64,000 nucleotides of DNA, taken from assembly GCF_002022685.1 (NCBI RefSeq), contig NZ_CP019789.1:1435001-1499000 (forward strand), given 5' to 3'. The notes below the pieces were generated by a model, which was not told the origin of the DNA, ran no database searches, and saw nothing but the letters and a program-made list of their open reading frames with translations. Origin of the DNA: Bartonella schoenbuchensis R1 (GTDB taxonomy: Bacteria > Pseudomonadota > Alphaproteobacteria > Rhizobiales > Rhizobiaceae). Every line of letters starts with the position of its first letter. Positions within the stretch are counted from its first letter, which is position 1. Both the position numbers and the translations under genes were made by a program. This document shows positions 28,018-39,029 of this stretch, one piece after another.

Positions 28018-28347
28018 TCATACATCAAAAACAGATGTCTTACGATCATCCGTTACTGCAGCTTTAGGAGTCACCGGCACAATTTCAACACGCGACACTG
28101 TCTTAACATCACTACCTCCTTCCCCACTTACTTGCAAAGGCAAAACCTTTGCTAAAAGCGAGAAAAAAGACACTGGATTATTAATCGCATGATATTCAAG
28201 ATAAGACACCAAGCCATCACGGCCATAGTGATCTCCTGCTTGCGTAGCAGCCGCCAAAAGAGCATCTTTGAGTAATTTTGTGTTTTTATTCAATGAGCCT
28301 TTAGGCCGCCCTCTTCCACGCACAGGAACAGACTGTTCTTTCGTCAC
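28018..28347 (-). CDS. Putative terminase small subunit (DUF5681-like)
   Basis: 109 residues. The N-terminal RGRGRPKGSLNKNTKLLKDALLAAATQAG is the AT-hook-like DNA-binding motif plus helix that marks many phage small-terminase candidates. The second half (VSYLEYHAINNPVSFFSLLAKVLPLQVSG) is the usual conserved tail. Immediately upstream of the large terminase in transcription order, though separated by block 4. It probably recognises the packaging start or binds DNA non-specifically. Confidence 0.75.
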   Translation of the reverse strand: MTKEQSVPVRGRGRPKGSLNKNTKLLKDALLAAATQAGDHYGRDGLVSYLEYHAINNPVSFFSLLAKVLPLQVSGEGGSDVKTVSRVEIVPVTPKAAVTDDRKTSVFDV

Positions 28348-28787
28348 ATTAACATTCCTTTATCGGCTATAAATAAATTTATCGCAGCCCCTCATAAACC
28401 TTAACACAAAGCCACTCATTCACCTGTTTTATGTAAAAAAGCTCGAAACTAAACACCAATCAAAAATCAGTAAACGTTCTAATGTCTCCAAACAAGAAGA
28501 ACTCCATAACCTCTAACAATAAGAACTTCCCACAATAAAGAATGGGCACCACCCAATCACAAAAAAGCCCCTCTCTTTCATGCTGCCAAACACATCGTAT
28601 CAACCACACGCGCCACTAATAACAATACGATTTCCCCACAAAGAAATAACCGCGCATGAAAAAGTAAAAAAATCTCCCCTCTCAAAGCATCTTACGTCCA
28701 AAGACCTGTAAAACCACCTCAGTCACTCCTCCTCATCAATCCCACCACGACAATAATCTCCCCCATAAATCCACACAAGATACACTT
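28348..28787. other. Non-coding region upstream of terminase small subunit
   Basis: No open frame with a start and ribosome site on either strand. It should contain the promoter for the structural cluster, but I cannot point to a convincing -35/-10 pair. Confidence 0.35.
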
Positions 28788-29270
28788 AAATGACAAGCAA
28801 ACAACACCCCATCAGGGCGCAAAACCATCAACCCATCACAAGAAAGCTTGAGAAAACTGTAATCTCAATCACACATAAAACCGTGAGCAAAACCCCACTC
28901 AAATAACAAGCAAACAACACTCCCATCAGGGCGCAAAACTATCAACCCATCACAAGAAAGCTTGAGAAAACTGTAATCTCAATCACACATAAAACCGTGA
29001 GCAAAACCCCACTTAAATGACAAGCAAACAACACTCCCATCAGGGCGCAAAACTATCAACCCATCACAAGAAAGCTTGAGAAAACCGTAAGCTCAATCAC
29101 ACATAAAACCGTGAGCAAAACCCCACTTAAATAACAAGCAAAAAGCACTCCCATCAGGGCGCAAAACTATCAACACATCATAGAAAAGCTTGAGAAAACC
29201 GTAAGCTCAATCACACATAAAACCGTGAGCAAAACCCCACTCAAATAACAAGAAAAGCGCAAAACCTAAT
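28788..29270. repeat. 114-bp tandem repeat, four copies plus a partial fifth
   Basis: Units begin with AAATRACAAGCAA at 28788, 28901, 29015 and 29129, with a broken fifth at 29243 (periods 113, 114, 114, 114). Each unit holds CATCAGGGCGCAAAAC, CAAGAAAGCTTGAGAAAAC and two related half-sites, AAAACYGTAAKCTCAA and AAAACCGTGAGCAAAA, about 26 bases apart. Copies are very similar, so the array is recent or homogenised. Unlike CRISPR there are no variable spacers. It lies upstream of the phage structural operon. Confidence 0.9.
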
Positions 29271-29911
29271 CAAAAAATGACACGCAAATTATAAAAACAC
29301 GATAAATCTGAAATAAGCGAGAAAAGCTCTAAACACACCACGCACAAAACACAAGGCACAAACCCCAGACATAAGCCACTAAAACCTCTCTGGCCCGCCT
29401 ACGCCCCAAACACCTTCAAAAAGCTCTTAACTTATTTAAAAAAGCTCTCACTTTAAAAACTCTCACCCAAGTAACAAGCAATTGCAAGCAACTTCTCCCT
29501 CACAATTCACCCCTCAGCCCCTTCTCACAAGAAAGGCACAAAACTTACCTCCTCCCCTCCATCGTCAACACCCCTATATCGCCGGTAGTTTCCACACTCG
29601 CGATAACTCTTACATTATCAACATTTCACCGACATTTGTTTACTGATTCACCGTGTTCACTTGTTCAACCGACAGACATTTGTCATAAATCATCATGTCT
29701 TATGAAATCTCGCCTATAATAGGGCACCACAATCACACCACACAACACCCCTGCGCGGCAGATAACACAGCAGATACATCCCCACGAAAACCTATTTTCA
29801 AACACTTATGGATGAGAGATACAATTATGATTATGCTATAATAATATCAGTTTACGTTCACCTTGTCAACTCTTATTAACTTTTTCTCTTTTGATTCTAA
29901 ACACTTGTGGG
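29271..29911. other. Non-coding region between the tandem array and clpB
   Basis: Mixed composition; near 29625-29695 the words CCGACATTTGTTTACTG and CCGACAGACATTTGTC recur. The AT-rich segment at 29800-29880 may hold a clpB terminator, but no clear hairpin plus T-run is seen. Confidence 0.35.
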
Positions 29912-32493
29912 CTAACCCGTAATAGGGGAAAAAGCCAAACGATCACCAGTTTTTGTAATAGCAACTGTTGTTTCATCACCAATAACCCCAAGCAAAATAT
30001 CTTCAGCCAAAGGATCTTGAATTTCCTTTTGAATAATGCGCTTTAAAGGCCGTGCCCCATAAAGCGGGTCATAACCCTTATTTGCTAAAAATTCTTTTGC
30101 TTCTTGCTCGATCTGGACTGTAATTTTGCGCTCACCAAGCAAATTTTGCAAATGTTTGATCTGAATATCAACGATCGCTTCCATATCTTTACGTTGCAAT
30201 CGCTCAAAGAGAATAATCTCATCAACTCGGTTTAAAAACTCAGGCCGAAACGCTGCTTTAACAATACGCATAACATCATCTCTAGCCGCATCAGTTGTTT
30301 GTCCTTCAGGTAGAGCCGTTAAAATATCAGCCCCAAGGTTAGAAGTCATAATGAGCAAAGTATTACGAAAATCAACTGTGCGCCCTTGGCTATCGGTTAA
30401 ACGCCCTTCATCAAGCACTTGCAATAAGAGATTAAAAATATCAGGATGCGCTTTTTCAATTTCATCAAAAAGAATAACCTGATAAGGTCTGCGTCTTACA
30501 GCTTCTGTCAATACACCGCCTTCTTCATATCCAACATATCCAGGGGGCGCACCAATCAGCCGTGCACCGGCATGTTTTTCCATATATTCAGACATATCAA
30601 TGCGCAGCATTGCATTAGAGTCTTGGAATAAAAAAGCCGCAAGTGCTTTTGTTAATTCGGTTTTTCCAACACCCGTTGGCCCTAAGAACATGAAAGACCC
30701 AATAGGCCGGTTGGGATCTTGCAATCCAGCACGGGCACGGCGCACAGCACGGGCCACAGCCTGAACAGCATCTTTTTGCCCCACAACACGTTGGCCGATC
30801 TCATCTTCCATACGTAACAATCGCTCACGTTCTGCCTCAAGCATCCGATCAACAGGAACCCCCGTCCAGCGTGAAACAATCTGTGCCACATGTTCAGCCA
30901 TCACAATTTCTTCAATCAAATTGTTGCGTTGCTCATCATTTTCAGCAGCACTTAGTTGCTTTTCAAGATCAGGAATCACACTATAGGCCAATTCCCCAGC
31001 TTGTTGAAATTGCCCATTGCGCTGTGCAATAGCCAAAGCATTTCGCGCCTCTTCAAGCCTTTTTTTCAAATCAGCAGCATGCCCCAATTTTTGCTTTTCA
31101 GCCTGCCAAGCCCGCGTCATTTCAAAAGACTGTTTTTCTAATGTATCAAGCTCAGCTTGCACCGTTTGCAAACGCTCTTTTGCCGTAAGGTCAACTTCCG
31201 TTTTCAAAGCTTCTCGCTCAATCTTTAACTGCAAAATTCGCCGATCAATATGATCAAGCTCTTCTGGCTTGGAATCAACCTGCATACGCAACCGCGCCGC
31301 AGCCTCATCAATAAGGTCAATCGCCTTATCAGGCAGGAAACGATCCGTAATATACCGGTTTGAAAGGCGTGCAGCAGCAATCAAAGCACTATCAGCCAAG
31401 CGCACTTTGTGGTGTTGTTCGTATTTTTCTTTAATCCCACGTAAAATAGAAATCGTATCATCAAGTGTGGGCTCAGGCACAAAAACAGGCTGAAAACGGC
31501 GTGCTAAAGCCGCATCCTTTTCCACATATTTGCGATACTCCTCAAGCGTAGTCGCCCCAATACAGTGGAGCTCCCCCCGGGCTAAAGCAGGCTTAAGCAA
31601 ATTAGAAGCATCCATAGGTCCGTCAGATTTCCCAGCACCAACAAGATTATGCAATTCATCAATAAACAAAATAATCTGCCCATTTTCAGCTTGCACATCT
31701 GCTAAAACGGCTTTTAAACGTTCTTCAAATTCACCGCGATATTTTGCCCCCGCAATCAGTGCCCCCATATCAAGCGCATAAAGATGTTTATCACGCAACG
31801 TTTCAGGACATCCCCATTAACAATACGCAGTGCCAAACCTTCAACAATTGCAGTTTTTCCAACACCAGGCTCCCCAATCAAAACAGGGTTATTTTTAGTC
31901 CGGCGTGATAAAACCTGAATAGCCCGGCGAATTTCTTCTTCCCGACCAATAACAGGGTCAAGTTTCCCTTCGCGTGCATCTTTTGTCAAATCGCGCGCAT
32001 ATTTTTCCAAGGCATCATACTGGCTTTCAGCATGCGCACTTGTCGCCGTTTTTCCTTTTCGCATCGCATTAATCGCTTGGTTAAGAGCCTGTGGTGTCAC
32101 CCCTGCGTTGGATAAAATATCGGCAGTTTTAGCCGCTTTCTCCATAACAAGCGCTTGCAATACACGCTCCACAGTCACAAACTGATCCCCGGCTTTTTGC
32201 GCCAAATCCTCAGCCATTTTTAAGACTTTCGCCAAAGGCTGCGACATATAGAGCTGGCCATTTCCACCCTGCACTTTAGGCAAAGCATTAAGCGCATCTT
32301 CAAGCGCATCTTTAAGCGCGGCCAAATTACCCCCAGCTTTTTGGATCAAAGAAATAGCCAAACCTTGACTATCCTCCAACAGTGCTTTCAACAAATGCTC
32401 AGGCATAAATTGCTGATGATCACAAGCAAGAGCACTACCTTGTGCTGTTTGTAGAAACATCTGCAGCTGTTCGCTATATTTGTCCACGTTCAT
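29912..32493 (-). CDS. clpB: ClpB disaggregase, one frameshift as read
   Basis: Hsp100 AAA+ chaperone that works with DnaK to dissolve aggregates. The N-domain lies at about residues 1-145. AAA1 has Walker [11 protein letters not shown], then after the break [20 protein letters not shown] and Walker [13 protein letters not shown]. The coiled-coil M domain spans about 400-520. AAA2 has Walker [16 protein letters not shown] and [13 protein letters not shown]. The frame breaks at about 31806 (GG on the + strand, after NGDV). One added base gives [18 protein letters not shown] and 860 residues, the normal length. Loss of ClpB in nature is possible, but the single-base pattern matches the other breaks. 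Confidence 0.93.
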
Positions 32494-33094
32494 TGTTTTT
32501 CCCTCTCTTGCACTCTCACATGCCTATCCCTAAAAACACCACTTAAAGAACTCTCTTTCAGTCCACACTCCAATTGTTCATACATACAATGACACTAAGC
32601 AATCACCCACTGTAACAAATGAACACACTGTAACCAAATTATCACACCTTAAAATATGGGTTCTCACAATAATCATGGCAAGAGGGAAATGTGCCAATCA
32701 TGGCAAAAGGCGGGCAAATAACAAGTATAACAAAAAGAGAATAAGAAATAGCATTATTGAAAAACATGATAACACGCATAAGAAGCGCACTTTTTCTTAA
32801 GTGTTCTTTCTTTTTATATTTTTTATTCCCACACGCTTCTTTTATTCCAGCATACTTCTTTTAATCTACTCCATTTTTATTTTATTCAATTTTTACTCTA
32901 TTCCACTCTATTCTCATTCTATTCCACTTTATTCCACTTTCACGCCACTCTATTTCATTCAACATTTCATTTAACTCCATCACTTTCACTTAATTCCGCT
33001 ACAGTCGCTATAGTGATGTATATACTCCTCCATTAACAACTTCTTCATTAACAATTAACCGTGTAATTTTTGCCAATCTTTTATTCTTTTTCAT
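32494..33094. other. Non-coding region with TATTCCACTCTATT-type pyrimidine repeats
   Basis: 32875-33000 on the + strand is a chain of TATTCCACTTTA and TCTATTCCACT variants, T/C/A only. It lies upstream of clpB (minus strand) and downstream of yacG. A clpB heat-shock promoter should be near 32500-32600; none could be assigned with confidence. Confidence 0.45.
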
Positions 33095-33277
33095 CTATTC
33101 TTCTTCATCTGTATTGTGCGGCGGTGGCGGTAAAATATAAGCACCTGAAAGCCACCGATTTAAATCAATTGCCCGGCATCGTGAAGAACAGAAAGGATAA
33201 GAATCCTGCTGTGACATTTTCCCGCATTCTGGACAAGGGCGCAATGGGCGCCGTGGTGTTGATTGTTCCTGCATCAC
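33095..33277 (-). CDS. yacG: DNA gyrase inhibitor YacG (zinc-binding)
   Basis: 60 residues; the four zinc ligands are PCPECGKM and [11 protein letters not shown], followed by [11 protein letters not shown], the family signature. YacG binds GyrB. In related genomes it follows maf directly; here a 1.6-kb G-poor block separates the two. Confidence 0.93.
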   Translation of the reverse strand: MMQEQSTPRRPLRPCPECGKMSQQDSYPFCSSRCRAIDLNRWLSGAYILPPPPHNTDEEE

Positions 33278-34880
33278 TTCTCCTTTTTATAAATTTCGCT
33301 TCTCCTTATACATCATCCTCCTTCTTTTCACCTCCTCAAATTCATCCTCTCCAATCAAAACCCACAAGCACACACTCATACCACCCTCACACTCCACATC
33401 TCTCTTCTCCCTGCTTAAACCTACCCCACACATCATTCTCCCGCTTCCTCTTCCAAAGCCACCAGCACGTACACCACACTTCTCTAGCTCCCACCCCCTT
33501 CATCCACAAACCCTCCTTACAACTTTGCCCCCAGCTCTCTCTCACTCACACTTTCCACCACCCCAAGCACCCCCCCGCATCATTCCCCTTTCAAACCTAC
33601 CTCTCAAACCAAAGCCCCCGGCATCCCCCCAGCACTCTCCCACCCTCACTGCCACTACCCCACACAAGGACTCAACGCTTCTCTCTCAACACTCCCTTCA
33701 CCCTACAGTGCCTCCTCTTCTCACATTGTCCACCACCCCCAACCCCTCTTCATCCACAGATCCTCCCCTCGCAGATCCCCTTCTCATCCAAAAACCCTTC
33801 CTACAACCCGCCCCAGCACTCTCCCTCTCGCACATCAATCTGCCTTCAAATCTACCTCTCAAATCAAAGCCCCCAGCATCCCCTCAGCATTCATTCCTCC
33901 ACACTGGTGTAACTCACCCACTCTACAGAGCACACCCCTCTTCACAACTTTGTCCCCAGCTCTCCCCCACTCCTATTATCCCACGCAAGCACTCAAAACT
34001 TCTTTCACAAATACTCTCTTCACCCTACAGTGCCTCCTTTTCTCACATTGTCCACCACCCCCAACTCCTCTTCATCCACAAACCCTCCCCTCGCAGATCC
34101 CCTTCTCATCCACAAACCCTTCCTACAACCCGCCCCAGCACTCTCCCCCTAGATCAACCATCTCAAACCAAAGCCCCCGATTCTCCCCAGTATTCCCCAC
34201 ACACTGATACAACCACCCCCCTTCTCATCCACAGATCCTCCCTACAACCTTTCCCTCAGCACTTTCCCACCCGCACTACCACTGCCTCACACAAAACGCA
34301 CCCTTTCCTTCCTCATCCCCAACTCTCTCTCGCCCCTTCCTCCAACACCCTTCCACAATACAACGAACCCAACCCTCATCACCCAGCATTCACGGCACAC
34401 CATTCCCCTTCTCATCCACAAACCCTTCCTACAACCCGCCCCAGCACTCTCCCTCTCGCACATCAATCTGCCTTCAAACCTACCTCTCAAATCAAAGCCC
34501 CCAGTATCCCCCAGCACTCTCCCACCCTCACTGCCACTACCCCATACAAGCGCTCAACGCTTCTCCCTCAAACACTCCCTTCACCCTAAACGCCTCTTCT
34601 TCTCACACTTTCCACCACCCCCAACCCCTTCTCATCCACAAACCCTCCCTACAACCTTGCCCTCAGCACTTTCCCACCCGCACATCAATCTGCCTTCAAA
34701 CCTACCTCTCAAACCAAAGCCCCGGCATCCCCCCAGCATTTCTCCACACTGATGCAACTAACCCACTCCACAGAGCACACACCTCCCTTTTCCCTTTATT
34801 CCCACACATCACCTCCCTTTCGTGCACCACTCCCCACCACACAATACCTTCTTACCCCACACTACCACCCTTCTTTATGC
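33278..34880. repeat. G-poor + strand block 5, the largest
   Basis: About 1.6 kb with almost no G. Modules recur: CTCATCCACAAACCCTTCC + TACAACCCGCCCCAGCACTC (near 33787, 34107, 34411), CACCCTACAGTGCCTCCT (33701, 34022), CTCAAACCAAAGCCCCCGGC (33602, 34157, 34700 and variants). It separates maf from yacG. Open + frames of 280 and 354 codons in it are artefacts of missing G. Confidence 0.85.
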
Positions 34881-34922
34881 TATCTAAGCAGCACCTTAGC
34901 CTCCTCATTTTTAAAGTATATT

Positions 34923-35552
34923 TTAAGCCCACTTGGAGAGAACAGGGTAATGATAAGATGTTAAGAGATCCATTGTTTGAGCCAATGGCAAACCAACCAC
35001 ATTGGAATAAGAACCAGAAATATTGGTAACAAAAGCCCCAGCTTTGCCTTGAATAGCATAACCACCAGCTTTTCCTTCCCATTCCTGGCAAGCTAGATAA
35101 GCCTCAATCATTGAAGGGGTCAAACATCGAAAACGAACACAACTTTTGACCAATTGAACAGTTTTCCTCCCACATTCGTTCACAACACAAACAGCACTAT
35201 ATACATTGTGAGAACGCCCAGACAGAAAGCTCAAATATTCATAAGCTTCCTCTTTTCCACCAGGTTTAGGAAGAATAACACGCCCAACAGCAACAACAGT
35301 ATCGGCAGCCAAAATCAGACATTTTTCCGATAACACAGCATGTTCGCTAACATGATCAGAACATAACATGCTTTCATAAGCTTTGAGCGCTTTTTCACAT
35401 GCCAAGCGTTTAGCCAGATGAGCGGGATGCTCTTTTGGTTTTGGCGTTTCATCGATCACAGCCGCATAAACCCGGCTTGGATTAACACCAATTTGCGCCA
35501 AAAGTTCTAAACGACGTGGAGAAGCAGAAGCAAGTACCAAATCGATTTCCAT
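34923..35552 (-). CDS. maf: Maf-like nucleoside triphosphate pyrophosphatase
   Basis: 209 residues of the Maf/HAM1 superfamily, which hydrolyse modified or non-canonical NTPs. Signatures: LVLASASPRRLELLAQIG at the start, IDETPKPKEHPAHLAKRLACEKA, ILAADTVVAVG with the catalytic Asp, FLSGRSHNVYSAVCV and GKAGGYAIQGKAGAF. It follows infA on the same strand with about 300 bases between them. Confidence 0.94.
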   Translation of the reverse strand: MEIDLVLASASPRRLELLAQIGVNPSRVYAAVIDETPKPKEHPAHLAKRLACEKALKAYESMLCSDHVSEHAVLSEKCLILAADTVVAVGRVILPKPGGKEEAYEYLSFLSGRSHNVYSAVCVVNECGRKTVQLVKSCVRFRCLTPSMIEAYLACQEWEGKAGGYAIQGKAGAFVTNISGSYSNVVGLPLAQTMDLLTSYHYPVLSKWA

Positions 35553-35851
35553 AGCGAAAACCCCTTTGAGATTGCGTTAAAACGCATCACCTGACTTTAC
35601 TTTGACACTCTTTCCCCTGCAAAAGGAATCTCTTAGAACCACCAGACCTTTTTAGCAACCATCAAACTTTATTGTGTGAACTTTATGCCACACCCCACTT
35701 TGCTTACGACCCGCTTTTCCCCCACAAACAACTTGGAATTTTTTTAAACACATGCACCAAATCGTTTTAAAGTTTCTGCATTTTTGAAGAACTCTATGAA
35801 CTTTTATTGAAGCAATTGGAAAAGTTTTGAGAAAGTAGCCCCTGCATCCCT

Positions 35852-36070
35852 TTATTTATAGCGATACGTAATACGTCCCTTTGTCAAATCATAAGGGGTC
35901 ATTTCAACCATAATTTTATCACCAGCCAACACACGAATACGGTTTTTACGCATTCTTCCAGCGGTATGAGCAATAATTTCATGATCATTTTCTAGTTTCA
36001 CGCGAAACATTGCATTAGGCAAGAGCTCGGTTACAATACCAGAAAACTCCAAAACTTCTTCTTTGGACAT
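35852..36070 (-). CDS. infA: Translation initiation factor IF-1
   Basis: 72 residues, full-length OB-fold protein: [50 protein letters not shown] and [16 protein letters not shown]. It binds the ribosomal A site during initiation. The infA-maf-yacG order is conserved in Hyphomicrobiales. Confidence 0.97.
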   Translation of the reverse strand: MSKEEVLEFSGIVTELLPNAMFRVKLENDHEIIAHTAGRMRKNRIRVLAGDKIMVEMTPYDLTKGRITYRYK

Positions 36071-36344
36071 AAATAAAAGGCTTTCTTTATAATGAATTGA
36101 TTGGATTTTATTTTACTGACTTTATTTTTATTTTACTGATTTTATAACGCAAATTTAATGTAAATTTATTGATTGCTTATACATCGCAAATTATTGGACG
36201 ATACTCATATCGTATTTTTACGGTTTTGTGAACAGGGATTTAACATTTTCCTTTGCATTTATTAACAATCATGATCAAAACAGTGTTGATTTAGGGTTTT
36301 CTTGCCTGTTTTAATTTAAGAGTTTTGATCTTAAAAATCCTATT
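36071..36344. other. AT-rich upstream region of infA
   Basis: Contains ATTTTATTTTACTGACTTTA-type short repeats next to the infA start, then mixed AT-rich DNA that should carry the infA promoter. No second gene. Confidence 0.4.
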
Positions 36345-37190
36345 TTCATCGCTCTCTCCCGCCTCTTTCCAACATCCCCCTATCGCACATCACTCTGCCT
36401 TCAGATCCACCCTTGCAAACCCACCCCCTCCAACCAAAGCCTCCCAGCATACACTCAACGCCCAGCACCTCTCTCCCAAACATCCCTATCACCCCTCCAG
36501 ATCCATCCTCTAAAACCAAGCTCTCGGCATCTTCTCCCCAGCATCCCCCTCCAACTAACACACCCAACCTTTCCCACAAAGCACGCCCTTTCTCTCCTCA
36601 TCACTCAGCACCCCCCTCACACATCACTCTGCCTCCTCATATCCCATAAGCACTCTCCATAACCTTGCCCCCAGCACTTTCCCACTCGCACTACCCCACA
36701 CAGCACCCAACATTTCTCTCCCAAACATCCCTATCACCCCTCCAGATCCATCCTCTCAAACCAAGCTCTCGGCATCTTCATCCCCAGCATCCCCCTTCAA
36801 CTAACACACCCAACCTTTCCCACAAAGCACACCCTTTCCCTCTTCATCACCCAACTCTCTCCCACCTCTTTCTCCAACACTCTTCCACAACACAACAAAC
36901 CCAGCCTCTCATCACTCAGCACCCCCTCTCACACATCACTCTACCTCCTCATATCCCAGACCTCTCCACAACCTTGCCCTCAGCACTCTCCCCCTCCACA
37001 AATGTATCCAACCTTCCCCACACAGCGCCCACAACTCATACCCTCTAACAAAAGTCCCCGGCATATCCCCCAGCATTTCTCTACACCAACGCATCTCCTT
37101 AAACTCACCCCAAAAACACCCCCACACTCCCATCACACACCGTGCATACTGCCATCACCCAATAACCTTACCCCATTATCTCTATTTGCC
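36345..37190. repeat. G-poor + strand block 6
   Basis: Two near copies of a segment of about 250 bases: CATCCCTATCACCCCTCCAG plus CTCGGCATCTTC plus CACCCAACCTTTCCCACAAA occur near 36480-36580 and 36727-36825. It shares CATCACTCTGCCT and CCCCAGCACTCTCCC words with other blocks. No gene. Confidence 0.8.
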
Positions 37191-37417
37191 TCTCACAAAG
37201 TACAATTTGAGATGAGTCAATTAAAGAAAAACAGTTGACGCTTATTACTCGACTCTGCAAAAAATTACTTTGATCGTGCAAAAATTAACTTTGCAAAAAA
37301 ATGGAAAACTTTTAGAATAGCAACCTTTTAAAAAGCAAGAAAGTGGATCTTTCAAGCAAGCAAGAAAGCAGGTCCCTTTGACAACACATAAAGTCTGGCA
37401 ACAAAAAAGGATGTGGA

Positions 37418-37933
37418 ATGGCCAAACACACATTTGACGTCGCGATTGTAATGGGCAGCCAATCAGATTGGCAAACAATGCGCCACAGCGCGGATATTTT
37501 AACACAGCTTGGCATTTCTCATGTCTCACAGATCATTTCCGCCCACCGCACCCCTGATCGGCTTTATCATTTTGCAAAAGGGGCAAAAGCAGCAGGCTTT
37601 AAAGTTTTGATAGCAGGCGCTGGGGGGGCAGCACATCTTCCCGGCATGCTTGCAGCCTTAACCCCATTGCCTGTTTTTGGCGTTCCTGTGCAATCACGCA
37701 TCTTATCGGGTCAAGATTCTTTACTTTCCATAGTGCAAATGCCTGCAGGCATACCAGTTGGCACATTGGCAATAGGCAAAGCAGGCGCCATTAACGCAGC
37801 GCTTTTGTCAGCAGCAGTAATGGCTGTTTATGATGAAAGCCTTGCTAAGCGCCTTGAAGAATGGCGAAAACAACAAACAGAAAATATTGCTGAATACCCT
37901 ATGAATGAGGTTTTAGATGCCCCATCCTCCTGA
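37418..37933 (+). CDS. purE: N5-carboxyaminoimidazole ribonucleotide mutase
   Basis: 171 residues, class I PurE; converts N5-CAIR to CAIR in purine synthesis. Signatures: [69 protein letters not shown] and [26 protein letters not shown] context precedes the ATG at 37418. It overlaps purK by 17 bases, so the two are translationally coupled. Confidence 0.96.
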   Translation: MAKHTFDVAIVMGSQSDWQTMRHSADILTQLGISHVSQIISAHRTPDRLYHFAKGAKAAGFKVLIAGAGGAAHLPGMLAALTPLPVFGVPVQSRILSGQDSLLSIVQMPAGIPVGTLAIGKAGAINAALLSAAVMAVYDESLAKRLEEWRKQQTENIAEYPMNEVLDAPSS

Positions 37934-39029
37934 GAGTTTACAACCAGGAAGTATGATTGGTCTGATTGGTGGCGGGCAATTGGCTCGCATGTTAGCGATG
38001 GCAGCAGCAGAACTTGGCTATCGCACAGTTGTTCTTTGTCCTGAAGCACATTGCCCAGCAGCGCAAACAGCCAATCATCATATCGTTGCTCCTTATGATG
38101 ATGAGATAGCGTTAGACCGTCTGATTGAAATGTGTGATGTTGTCACATATGAATTTGAAAATCTTCCTCTCCAAACAGCTCATTATATTGAGAAAGAAAA
38201 GCGCCTTTATCCCTCATCTAAAGCTTTGGAAATTGCGCAAGACCGGGTTCTTGAAAAAACCTTTTTAAATGAAAAAGGCATTCTCACAGCTTCATGGTAT
38301 GCAGTCCATAATCGTGCTTCTTTAGTTTCAGGGCTGTCTGCATTGGGTGGACATGGCATTTTGAAAACAAGACGCTTTGGCTATGATGGCAAAAACCAGG
38401 TTGTCCTTCATCACCCTAGTGAACAAGCCATTGATGCAGCTTTAAGCGCCCTTCACTATCAACCCTCGATTTTAGAAGAAATTGTGCCCTTTTCATCGGA
38501 AATTTCAGTCGTCTCATCCCGCTCACCCCAGGGAGCTTCTGCCGCCTATGACTGCCCTGAAAATCAGCACAAAAATGGTATTCTTCATAAAACATTTGTT
38601 CCATCAAAAGTTTCATATGCCATCCAAGAAGCCGCGCAAGAGGTAAGCTCTATGGTTATGCGCACGCTTGATTATGTTGGTGTCTTGTGCATTGAATTTT
38701 TTGTTTTAGCAGATGGCCGTTTTCTTGTGAATGAATTTGCCCCTCGTGTACACAACTCTGGTCATTGGACGCAAAAAGCATGCATAACCTCACAGTTTGA
38801 ACAGCATATCCGTGCCATTTGTGGCCTTCCTTTAGGTAGCACATACCGCCACAGTAATTGTGAAATGACCAATCTTCTTGGCCATAATTTGGATGACTTC
38901 AAACATTTTCTCACACAAGAACGCACATCAGTCCATCTATATGGTAAAAACTCTGTACAACCAGAACGCAAGATGGGTCATGTCATCCAATTAACAGGGC
39001 CAGCCACTCCCTCTCCTCATCTTCCATAA
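37917..39029 (+). CDS. purK: N5-carboxyaminoimidazole ribonucleotide synthase
   Basis: 370 residues, ATP-grasp enzyme that makes N5-CAIR from AIR, bicarbonate and ATP. Rossmann-like start [27 protein letters not shown]-grasp elements [36 protein letters not shown] and [25 protein letters not shown]. The last codons run into a G-poor block (ATPSPHLP tail). Confidence 0.96.
   Translation: MPHPPESLQPGSMIGLIGGGQLARMLAMAAAELGYRTVVLCPEAHCPAAQTANHHIVAPYDDEIALDRLIEMCDVVTYEFENLPLQTAHYIEKEKRLYPSSKALEIAQDRVLEKTFLNEKGILTASWYAVHNRASLVSGLSALGGHGILKTRRFGYDGKNQVVLHHPSEQAIDAALSALHYQPSILEEIVPFSSEISVVSSRSPQGASAAYDCPENQHKNGILHKTFVPSKVSYAIQEAAQEVSSMVMRTLDYVGVLCIEFFVLADGRFLVNEFAPRVHNSGHWTQKACITSQFEQHIRAICGLPLGSTYRHSNCEMTNLLGHNLDDFKHFLTQERTSVHLYGKNSVQPERKMGHVIQLTGPATPSPHLP

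Noticed and set aside
28788..29270. CRISPR array
   Set aside because: Whole 114-bp units are repeated without variable spacers, and no cas genes are present.
33070..34589. Long + strand open frames (280 and 354 codons) of Ser/Pro/His/Thr-rich sequence
   Set aside because: The DNA has almost no G, so TAG and TGA cannot occur and frames stay open by chance. There are no ribosome sites, and the frames overlap each other and yacG.
33278..34880. Foreign (eukaryotic) contamination in the assembly
   Set aside because: The blocks alternate with conserved bacterial genes many times and share motifs across the window, so a join to foreign DNA does not explain them.
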